A stretch of DNA of 12,225 bases from VBAS01 sp035318985 (GTDB taxonomy: Bacteria > Bacteroidota > Bacteroidia > Chitinophagales > Chitinophagaceae), in assembly GCA_035318985.1 (NCBI GenBank), contig DATHDP010000010.1:1-12225 (forward strand), written 5' to 3'. Positions 1 through 6,643 of the stretch are shown here, piece after piece. Below the pieces are notes generated by a model. That model ran no database searches, was not told the DNA's origin, and saw only the letters and a program-made list of their open reading frames with translations. The position numbers and the translations under genes are program-made. Each line of letters opens with the position of its first letter. Position 1 is the first letter of the stretch.

Positions 1-1
1 T

Positions 2-1993
2 GAAAAAAAAAAGATCCAAAGTGAGGGTAAGAAAGCTTCCTTCCCAAAAACTGTGAGACCAATGCTGGCCACTTTAGTAGACCAACCTTTTGATAAACCT
101 GGCTGGCAATATGAAATTAAATGGGATGGATACAGGGCCGTTGCAATAATCAACAAAGGAAAAGTAGATCTCCTTTCAAGGAATAATAAATCGTTTAATG
201 AAAAATTTTACCCGGTTGTTGATGCATTGAAAAAATGGGACAGCAATGCTGTGATCGATGGCGAAGTGGTTGTATTAAATGAAAATGGTACTTCAAATTT
301 CGGATCATTGCAAAACTGGCGAAGTGAAGCGGACGGCTCCCTTTTTTATTATGTTTTTGACATACTATGGTTAAATGGCTATGACCTAAAAGAACTTCCA
401 TTAACAAGAAGAAGAGAAATACTAAGAGATATTTTGCCAAATGAAAATATTATTCGGTTAAGTGAAAATTTTGAAACATCGGCCATTGAGTTTTTAGCGA
501 CGGCTACCAAAATGGGAATGGAAGGCATAATGGCAAAAAAAGAAGACAGTGTTTATGTTGAAGGCGACAGAACAAGAGAGTGGTTAAAAATAAAATCAAA
601 TAAGAGGCATGAAGTAGTAATTGGCGGCTTTACACAGAATGAAGGCTCAGCAAAAACATTTAGTTCTTTATTGGTAGGGGTTTTTGATAATGGTCGCCTT
701 GATTATATAGGAAAGATCGGAACAGGCTTTAATGATAAAACGCAAAAAGAGATAATGGCGAAGATGAAAAAATTAGTTACAAAAAAAAATCCATTTACTG
801 AAACGCCAGATGTTGAAAAGCCTTCACGATTTCGGCCCAATCCTCCCAAAACAAAAGTAACCTGGCTAAAACCGCAATTAGTTTGTGAAGTGAGTTATAC
901 GGAGATAACAAGCGATGGCGTAATGCGTCATCCTTCTTTTGAAGGATTGCGAATTGATAAGAAAGCTAAAGATGTAAAAAAAGAAAAGGCAATGCCGGTT
1001 GAAGACATAAAAGAAACAGCAAAAAAGGAAAAGACAAATAAATATACAAAGCCGGTTACTGATAAGAATCGGAAAACTTTACTAAATCCAAGTGAAGAAA
1101 CACAGGTAAAAAAGATAAATGGTCACGAAATAAAGTTTACTAATCTCAGCAAAATATTTTGGCCTGCAGAAAAATATACAAAGCGGGATATGTTGAATTA
1201 TTATTACCAGCTTGCGCCTTATTTACTCCCTTATTTAAAAGACCGCCCTCAATCGCTGAATCGTTATCCAAATGGTATTAATGGAAAAAGCTTTTATCAA
1301 AAAGATGTTACAGGTAAAGCTCCTGATTGGATAAAGATGGAACCCTATACCACCGGCGAAGGTGAGGATAAGAATTTTTTAGTTCCGGAAGATGAAGCAA
1401 GTATTTTATATATGGCAAATGCTGGCGCCATTGAAATGAATCCATGGAACAGCACAATACACAAACCGGATAACCCTGATTGGTGCCTGATTGATCTTGA
1501 TCCTTCTGATAAAAATGGGTTTGATATAGTGATCAAAGTGGCGCAGGCAACAAAAGAAGTTTTGGATAATATTGATGTGATTGGCTATCCAAAGACATCG
1601 GGTTCAACAGGGATTCATGTTTATATTCCACTTGGTGCAAAATATACTTATGATCAATGCCAGATGTTTGGAAGAATAATAGCTACACAGGTAAATAATA
1701 TGTTGCCAGATATAACAAGCATTGAAAGACTGACAAAAGCAAGAAAGAATAAATTGTATATAGATTTTTTGCAGAACCGACCCAAAGCAACATTGGCTGC
1801 ACCATATTCATTAAGGCCAAAACCTGGTGCTACAGTTTCAATGCCTTTATACTGGGAAGAAGTGAAAAAAGGGCTTACGATGAAAGATTTTACAATTGAA
1901 AATGCAATGGACAGGATCAAAAGCGAAGGTGATATCTTTAAACCAGTGCTTGGGAAAGGCATAGATTTGAATAAGATCTTAGAAAAATTATAA
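2..1993 (+). CDS. ligD: ATP-dependent DNA ligase LigD, ligase plus polymerase domains (5'-partial)
   Basis: Repair ligase of bacterial non-homologous end joining; it seals double-strand breaks with Ku and fills or extends ends with its polymerase domain. Numbering from the GTG at 53: the nucleotidyltransferase domain has motif I EIKWDGYR with adenylated Lys23, motif IV MEGIMAKK (157-163) and motif V WLKIK (177-181). An OB-fold segment ending in HPSFEGLRIDK reaches about residue 304. A Lys-rich linker follows (about 304-356), then an archaeo-eukaryotic-primase-type polymerase domain (about 357-640) with metal ligands D481 and D483 (IDLDPSD), SGSTGIH with H522, and D571 (YIDF). All catalytic residues appear present. 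The frame is open from base 2 with no stop, and residues before 53 (SFPKTVRPMLATL) look like an interdomain linker, so the GTG is probably internal. In PE-LIG-POL proteins a phosphoesterase domain would lie upstream, outside the window. Ku is not in view. Identity is secure; the true start is unseen. Confidence 0.95.
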   Translation, partial: EKKKIQSEGKKASFPKTVRPMLATLVDQPFDKPGWQYEIKWDGYRAVAIINKGKVDLLSRNNKSFNEKFYPVVDALKKWDSNAVIDGEVVVLNENGTSNFGSLQNWRSEADGSLFYYVFDILWLNGYDLKELPLTRRREILRDILPNENIIRLSENFETSAIEFLATATKMGMEGIMAKKEDSVYVEGDRTREWLKIKSNKRHEVVIGGFTQNEGSAKTFSSLLVGVFDNGRLDYIGKIGTGFNDKTQKEIMAKMKKLVTKKNPFTETPDVEKPSRFRPNPPKTKVTWLKPQLVCEVSYTEITSDGVMRHPSFEGLRIDKKAKDVKKEKAMPVEDIKETAKKEKTNKYTKPVTDKNRKTLLNPSEETQVKKINGHEIKFTNLSKIFWPAEKYTKRDMLNYYYQLAPYLLPYLKDRPQSLNRYPNGINGKSFYQKDVTGKAPDWIKMEPYTTGEGEDKNFLVPEDEASILYMANAGAIEMNPWNSTIHKPDNPDWCLIDLDPSDKNGFDIVIKVAQATKEVLDNIDVIGYPKTSGSTGIHVYIPLGAKYTYDQCQMFGRIIATQVNNMLPDITSIERLTKARKNKLYIDFLQNRPKATLAAPYSLRPKPGATVSMPLYWEEVKKGLTMKDFTIENAMDRIKSEGDIFKPVLGKGIDLNKILEKL

Positions 1994-2005
1994 ACGACAC
2001 CGTTC

Positions 2006-2033
2006 ATGATCTATCTTTTGCTGTCAAGATCAT
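2006..2033. repeat. Short inverted repeat in the ligD / hydrolase gap
   Basis: ATGATCT at 2006-2012 is repeated in reverse complement as AGATCAT at 2027-2033, with a 14-nt spacer. It lies in the 86-bp gap between ligD and the next gene. The stem is short and AT-rich and no T-run follows, so it is a poor terminator; an operator is possible but unsupported. Within it TATCTTTTG (2012-2020) resembles the Bacteroidota -7 box TAnnTTTG with one extra base, but I see no matching -33 box. It may be chance. Confidence 0.25.
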
Positions 2034-2079
2034 TCTTAGTTTAATAAATAACAAGTTATTTTAGCGTATAAACCTGATA

Positions 2080-3090
2080 ATGGATTCGATAACCCATATA
2101 GCCCTTGGTGCATGTATGGGCGAAGCATTTCTTGATCGGAAACTTGGAAAAAAGGCAATGCTTTGGGGAGCATTGGCTCAAAGTATACCCGATATTGATT
2201 TCCTTGCCTCTTTCTGGATGAATACTTCAAATAATTTATTAGCGCATCGTGGCTTCACTCATTCATTTCTATTTGTTGCGATCATTGCCGTATTTTTTTC
2301 ATTGATCGCAGAAAGATGGCACCGACCGCATAATATCAATTTTAAAAGATGGCTGTTATTTTTTGGCGGCGTCGTATTCGTACATGTTTTTATTGACGCC
2401 TTTAATAATTATGGGGTAGGGTGGTTTGAACCGTTTAGTCATAAAAGAATTTCTTTTAATTCAATTTATGTTGCTGATCCATTTTTCTCAATATGGTCCG
2501 GAGCAGCCGTGTTATTGCTTATTATTTCAAAGCATAGTTGGAAGCAACGGAAAAAGTGGTGGAGAATGGGATTGGTAATGAGTGCCGTTTACCTTCTGTA
2601 TTGCACTTTTAATAAGGCAATGATCAATAATGACGTAAAAGCTATTTTGCAAAAACAAAATATTCAATACACAAGGTATTTCACAACACCAACTGCATTT
2701 CAAAACTGGCTATGGTATGTTGTTGCCGGTAATGACTCAGGTTATCATGTTGGGTTTCGTTCAGTGTTTGATAGTAAGAAAGAGATCGATTTTACATACT
2801 TTCCAAGAAATGATTTTTTGCTTGATTCAGTAGAGGATACCGAAGCATTACAAAAACTTAAACGGTTTTCTCAGCAATTTTATACTGCGGAAAAATGGAA
2901 TGACACATTGGTGTTTAATGATCTTCGTTTCGGACAAATTATGGGATGGCAAAACCCAAATGGGAAATTTGTTTTTCATTATTTCTTAAAAGACAGTGCT
3001 GATAATAACCTTGTCGTTCAGCGTGGCCGTCTTGAAGGATGGGATAAGAATGCTCTTAATTTATTGATCAGAAGAATAAAAGGCAACTGA
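2080..3090 (+). CDS. YdjM/DUF457-family membrane-bound putative metal-dependent hydrolase
   Basis: Inner-membrane protein of the YdjM-like family (PF04307 type, 'LexA-binding, inner membrane-bound putative hydrolase'), whose substrate is unknown. Seen in the 336-residue product: N-terminal MDSITH with H6, then PDIDF (D38, D40), HRGFTHS (H56, H61) and HVFIDAFNNYG (H102, D106), the His/Asp pattern from which metal-dependent hydrolysis is inferred in this family. Hydrophobic segments lie at about 57-76, 91-106, 131-149 and 163-178. A soluble C-terminal part of roughly 150 residues follows, rich in aromatic residues, which I do not recognise. The leader has no Shine-Dalgarno, as is usual in Bacteroidota. 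It lies 86 bp after ligD on the same strand and could be co-transcribed with it or have its own promoter. It converges on the xylanase gene with only 4 bp between stop codons. Family call is good; biochemical role unknown. Confidence 0.82.
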   Translation: MDSITHIALGACMGEAFLDRKLGKKAMLWGALAQSIPDIDFLASFWMNTSNNLLAHRGFTHSFLFVAIIAVFFSLIAERWHRPHNINFKRWLLFFGGVVFVHVFIDAFNNYGVGWFEPFSHKRISFNSIYVADPFFSIWSGAAVLLLIISKHSWKQRKKWWRMGLVMSAVYLLYCTFNKAMINNDVKAILQKQNIQYTRYFTTPTAFQNWLWYVVAGNDSGYHVGFRSVFDSKKEIDFTYFPRNDFLLDSVEDTEALQKLKRFSQQFYTAEKWNDTLVFNDLRFGQIMGWQNPNGKFVFHYFLKDSADNNLVVQRGRLEGWDKNALNLLIRRIKGN

Positions 3091-3099
3091 CCTTTTATT
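3075..3099. terminator. Candidate bidirectional terminator shared by convergent genes
   Basis: AATAAAAGG (3075-3083) and CCTTTTATT (3091-3099) are exact reverse complements separated by the 7-nt loop CAACTGA. Read on either strand the hairpin begins A-rich and ends in a T-rich tract, the form expected of a two-way intrinsic terminator. It covers the last codons and TGA of the hydrolase gene (stop 3088-3090) and the TAA of the xylanase gene (3095-3097), so it is embedded in coding sequence on both sides. The stem has only two G:C pairs, so its efficiency is uncertain. Confidence 0.6.
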
Positions 3100-4174
3100 T
3101 AACTATTTCCCAATAAGCTTTCTTAGGTTTTAATTGCGCATCAAATAATAGTGGATAATCTTTTCTTCCGCGAACCGGGAAATTATCAAGCCAGCTGCTT
3201 CGGTCAGATATATTCCAAAAAGTAATTGAAGAAATATTCTTGCGATACTTTTTAAATAAATCAAAACAAGTTTTATAAACTTCAATTTGTTTCGTTTCTT
3301 TTTCCGCTGTGAATACTGTGTCATAATCCGATGCTTTTCTTTCACGGGCATTATGTTCTTTTGGATAAACAGATATATCAAGTTCTGTAACCTGCATTGT
3401 TAAACCAAGACGTGAAAAATCCTTCAATGTGCTATCCAATTGTTCTTTTGACGGTTCATTTACTGCCCAATGCCCTTGTAATCCTATTCCATGAATCGGA
3501 ATTCCCTTTGCTTTCAGATCATTCACCAATCTTATTATCTTTTGTCTTTTCACTGAATTTATCTCATTGTAGTCATTGTAAAATAGCAATGCTTTCGGAT
3601 CTGCTTCATGTGCCCATTGAAATGCTTTGGCCACAAACTCTTCTCCACATATCTGGTACCATAGCGACGGTCTGAAATATTCATCAGCTTTATCACTGAT
3701 CACTTCATTGACAACATCCCAGGCATAGATAACATCTTTATATCTTGTAACCACAGCGGTAATATGATCTTTCAGTCTCTTTAATAGAACTTCTTTTGTC
3801 ACCTGCTGATTTGTTGATGAGTCAAAAAATAACCAACGTGGAGTTTGATTGTGCCAGCAAAGACAATGTCCGCGAAGTTTCAATCCATTTCTTTTTGCAA
3901 ATGCAGCAATAGAATCTCCGCCGGTCCAGTTATATTGATTTTGGAAAGGATGAATGGGCCCCATTTTCATTGCATTTTCAGGAGTCATACTATTAAACTC
4001 TTTTACGATAAGCTCCGCTTCATCAGTTTTTAAAGCACGGGGAGAAACAGCGACACCAACTGTGAAGTAGTTTTTAAAATGATCTTTTAAACCTTTAGTT
4101 GTTGATTGCTGTGCTTGTATCTGCAGGCATTGACAAATGAATGCCATTACGGTAACAATGTTTCTAAGTTTCAT
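3095..4174 (-). CDS. GH10 endo-1,4-beta-xylanase, secreted
   Basis: Cleaves internal beta-1,4 bonds of the xylan backbone by the retaining mechanism. The 359-residue product has a signal peptide (about 1-21, ending IQAQ) and then a single GH10 barrel with no carbohydrate-binding module. Visible family signatures: FTVGVAV near the N-terminus, SMTPENAMK, the substrate-binding stretch RGHCLCWHNQTPRW, WDVVNEVI with acid/base Glu157, GIGLQGHW, and TELDI with nucleophile Glu264, then WNISDRSSWL near the end. Length is normal for a one-domain GH10 and no key residue is missing. There is no lipobox Cys, so it is probably periplasmic or released rather than an SPII lipoprotein. It is the last gene of the operon, 36 bp after GH35, and ends inside the shared terminator hairpin. 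Family call is near certain; xylanase is the usual activity, with xyloglucan or mixed-linkage glucan activity rare in the family. Confidence 0.96.
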   Translation of the reverse strand: MKLRNIVTVMAFICQCLQIQAQQSTTKGLKDHFKNYFTVGVAVSPRALKTDEAELIVKEFNSMTPENAMKMGPIHPFQNQYNWTGGDSIAAFAKRNGLKLRGHCLCWHNQTPRWLFFDSSTNQQVTKEVLLKRLKDHITAVVTRYKDVIYAWDVVNEVISDKADEYFRPSLWYQICGEEFVAKAFQWAHEADPKALLFYNDYNEINSVKRQKIIRLVNDLKAKGIPIHGIGLQGHWAVNEPSKEQLDSTLKDFSRLGLTMQVTELDISVYPKEHNARERKASDYDTVFTAEKETKQIEVYKTCFDLFKKYRKNISSITFWNISDRSSWLDNFPVRGRKDYPLLFDAQLKPKKAYWEIVK

Positions 4175-4210
4175 ATTTATAAATTATTTGATCCTAAATT
4201 TTATTTCCAG

Positions 4211-5830
4211 TTAATAAGTATAAAGTTTTACATGTTGAATACTGTAGTCATTGGCTGGTATTCTCACATGCCTTCCCTGGTGATCCTGGTCGCCATTCAT
4301 CCGTCGTCCCGGTTTCCATACACCGTTCTCAAAATTTCCTTCATCGACACTGATAAAACCCGCTTTTTTATTATTTGTTTTCGGTGTAAATGTCATCACA
4401 ATGCCCGTACCAGCAACATAGAATTCATCTGGAGCAACAGCAATGATCAATCCTCCGGCCAGTGGCCAACTACTATCTTTTGCTCCTGCAGACCATCCCA
4501 TTTTATATTCATGATGGACTGTAAAAAGATAATCTCCTATTGGAATGTCTTTTTGTATAGAGTCTTTTTCAATTAAAAATCCTTTGACTGCACCTGTAGA
4601 TTGATATTTTGTAATTAAAGGCGTTAGCTGATTCAAAATATTATATGCTTTACCGATCGGTTCTTTCCCTGGTTCATTAGTCGATTCGATCGAGAATGGA
4701 GAAAATGCGAGACATTTATAATTACCAAATGCAAAAAATGCTTTAGCATCAATTCCTTTTTCAAAACGATGCTCCGGAATAAATAAAGGATCACCGGCTT
4801 TAGTGTACAGATCACACCAGTGTTTGAAATCCGGGTTATAAAAATCCGGCGCTAAAAAATCTACAGAAGTTGCAGCTGCTTTCCAAATATCCATCACATG
4901 TGGGAGAGGGCCTGCACTTGGATATTGACCCGGCTTTGCTCCCGGCCGATTCAAAGCAGCATTTACATACATAGGTACATTATACACGGCCTTAGCTGCC
5001 ATAGTTAGTTCATTTGCAAAAACTGCATAGTACCAGGCCATAAAAATTTCATCAGTAGAAAGACTTTTACCAAATACATCTTCCCATGTGCCTGACGTTT
5101 TAGATCCATTTGCTTCCCATATCGATTTGATCTCCGGAAGAAGATCGTTTTTGTTTTTCTTCAAATAATTTAATAATTGCTCGGGTACAGCTTTATTAAA
5201 TGCAGCATTTGCAGCTTCATCATAAGTTCTTGCATCCGGCAACATTCCTATTTCGTTCTCTACTTGTACAGTAATGACAGTATGTTCTTTGTTATCTGTT
5301 TCTCTTATGTATTGCATTAATCTTACAAATGCCTTCTTATCTGCTTCAAGATTATTCTTATTGAATGGCGTCATTATTTCCTGCTGACTACCCCTTTTGT
5401 CCAGTATTCTTGGAAACCGTGTTGTATTGGTCTTAACCCATGCTGGTGCATAGCAAGACATGCTATTCTTCCATGCACCAAACCATAACAACACAAGTTT
5501 CATATTAAACAACCTTGCATTCTTAATTAAGGTATCTAGTAATGAAAAAACAAACTTCCCTTCAACAGGTTCCATTATTTCCCAATAGACAGGTGCGATG
5601 ACTGTATTAAGATTCATCTGTTTCAACTTGGGCCAGATCGGCCTCATGTATTCATTACTTGATGCACTTGAATTGCCTAGCTCACCACCTAGAATCAAAA
5701 AAGGTTTATTGTCAACTAATAATTGAGTAGTGTTTCCATTCTTCACAAGTCTTGGCATAGTTGATTGCGCTTGCGCATTTATCAATGCACAGAAAAGAAT
5801 TATTACTATAGTGAAAAATTTATTTCTCAT
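4211..5830 (-). CDS. GH35 beta-galactosidase-like glycosidase with C-terminal DUF5597-type domain, secreted
   Basis: Likely exo-acting beta-galactosidase that trims galactose from polymer side chains. Taking the ATG at 5828-5830 gives 539 residues starting MRNKFFTIVIILFCAL, a good signal peptide ending NAQAQ. Two in-frame ATGs further up (5845 and 5860) add up to ten residues inside the preceding gene and weaken the signal peptide, so I prefer 5830, which has an A-rich leader. The catalytic barrel shows ILGGELGNSS, APVYWEIMEP, QVENEIG with putative acid/base Glu193, and FIPEHRF with putative nucleophile Glu353. The last 150 or so residues form a beta-rich domain of the DUF5597 type. Length and layout match GH35 enzymes of about 550 residues known from Cellvibrio xyloglucan and Caulobacter systems, not the longer plant-type enzymes. 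Its start overlaps the end of the deacetylase gene, suggesting coupling. Galactosylated xylan or xyloglucan are both possible substrates; arabinopyranosidase activity is an alternative. Confidence 0.85.
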   Translation of the reverse strand: MRNKFFTIVIILFCALINAQAQSTMPRLVKNGNTTQLLVDNKPFLILGGELGNSSASSNEYMRPIWPKLKQMNLNTVIAPVYWEIMEPVEGKFVFSLLDTLIKNARLFNMKLVLLWFGAWKNSMSCYAPAWVKTNTTRFPRILDKRGSQQEIMTPFNKNNLEADKKAFVRLMQYIRETDNKEHTVITVQVENEIGMLPDARTYDEAANAAFNKAVPEQLLNYLKKNKNDLLPEIKSIWEANGSKTSGTWEDVFGKSLSTDEIFMAWYYAVFANELTMAAKAVYNVPMYVNAALNRPGAKPGQYPSAGPLPHVMDIWKAAATSVDFLAPDFYNPDFKHWCDLYTKAGDPLFIPEHRFEKGIDAKAFFAFGNYKCLAFSPFSIESTNEPGKEPIGKAYNILNQLTPLITKYQSTGAVKGFLIEKDSIQKDIPIGDYLFTVHHEYKMGWSAGAKDSSWPLAGGLIIAVAPDEFYVAGTGIVMTFTPKTNNKKAGFISVDEGNFENGVWKPGRRMNGDQDHQGRHVRIPANDYSIQHVKLYTY

Positions 5831-6611
5831 TGGATTTTTTAACATACTCAGCCACTTCAAGCATTGGCGCTATCCAAATATCTTTTTCATTCTTTTTTAA
5901 ATATTGTAAAAACTCCCTGTGTGCAGGGATCGATACGTTCAACGCATTACCGCCACCTACGCCATGAAAAAGTATAACAAGCAATGAATTTGTTTCTATG
6001 GCTTTCTTTGCCCATTCTATCATTTGAGCACTTGTTTCACCATTAACCATATAACAATCTACATTGAGCAGATCGATCTCTTTTAATTTATGCATTTCTG
6101 CTCTTACGGCTCTTGCTGCAACAAAATCATCTTTCATTGCATAAATAAAAGATGAGTCGCCGATCTTCATATCACCACAGGTAAATGCAAAAGTTCTTTT
6201 TGTTTTTCCATCCAACGCTTGTAGAAACAGATTGGTCATTCTCGTTTCATCAACCATTCTTTTTACCGTATAATTATTCATATCATATTCCGGTTTCACC
6301 CATTCTCTTCCTTTACCTCCAATACAGGGATGGTATAAAGTATGATTACCCAACTCATAACCTTTTGCCGCAAGTTTCTTCCAATCATTTAAGCGTGTTT
6401 GCATGGATTGGGAAAATGCAGTGAGGTAAAAAGTAGCTTTTAGTCCTAACGAATCAAGAACAGGAATTGCATTATCTAAATGCTCGTTGATCGCATCATC
6501 ATAAGTAAGTACCACCGCACATTTTTTTCCATTCCAAGGCTGATTGGATTGTGCAGTTGAATTGACAACTAAAATTAAATTGAGAAATGAAACAAAAAAG
6601 ATCTTTTTCAT
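5820..6611 (-). CDS. NodB-homology polysaccharide deacetylase (CE4-like), secreted, divergent
   Basis: Metal-dependent deacetylase fold of the NodB/CE4 type; by context it may remove acetyl groups from xylan or another glycan. The 263 residues begin with a signal peptide (about 1-21, ending STAQ). Motif 1 is TYDDA with D38 (catalytic base position) and D39 (metal ligand), where most CE4 enzymes have T(F/Y)DDG. Motif 2 is HTLYHP with metal ligands H90 and H94. The motif 3 region reads RTFAFTCGD and lacks the usual RxPY/F. Motif 5 is LFHGVG. The metal triad is intact but the substrate-side motifs differ from chitin, peptidoglycan or classical acetylxylan CE4 enzymes, so the substrate is uncertain. 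It follows the CE15 gene by 32 bp, and its last codons overlap the GH35 start by 11 bp. Fold assignment is strong; acetylxylan esterase activity is only inferred from neighbours. Confidence 0.82.
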   Translation of the reverse strand: MKKIFFVSFLNLILVVNSTAQSNQPWNGKKCAVVLTYDDAINEHLDNAIPVLDSLGLKATFYLTAFSQSMQTRLNDWKKLAAKGYELGNHTLYHPCIGGKGREWVKPEYDMNNYTVKRMVDETRMTNLFLQALDGKTKRTFAFTCGDMKIGDSSFIYAMKDDFVAARAVRAEMHKLKEIDLLNVDCYMVNGETSAQMIEWAKKAIETNSLLVILFHGVGGGNALNVSIPAHREFLQYLKKNEKDIWIAPMLEVAEYVKKSNEK

Positions 6612-6643
6612 ATTGTTTGTTGAGGTATTAAGATTGATTTTTA

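Noticed and set aside
1654..2007. 117-codon open frame on the minus strand inside ligD
   Set aside because: It lies fully antisense to the conserved polymerase domain, has no recognisable domain, and its hydrophobic composition is what antisense reading of this region gives.
2012..2020. TATCTTTTG as a Bacteroidota promoter -7 box for the hydrolase gene
   Set aside because: It has one extra base relative to TAnnTTTG and no plausible -33 element at the right distance.
2006..2033. Inverted repeat as a ligD terminator
   Set aside because: The 7-bp AT-rich stem with a 14-nt loop has no following T-run; it is kept only as a low-confidence repeat.
3095..4174. GH10 xylanase as a lipoprotein, because of Cys residues in its signal peptide
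   Set aside because: Neither Cys is preceded by a lipobox (AFIC and CLQ context do not fit), while a normal type I site after IQAQ is present.
4106..4576. 156-codon open frame on the plus strand across the GH10/GH35 junction
   Set aside because: It is antisense to two strongly supported glycosidase genes and has no recognisable motif.
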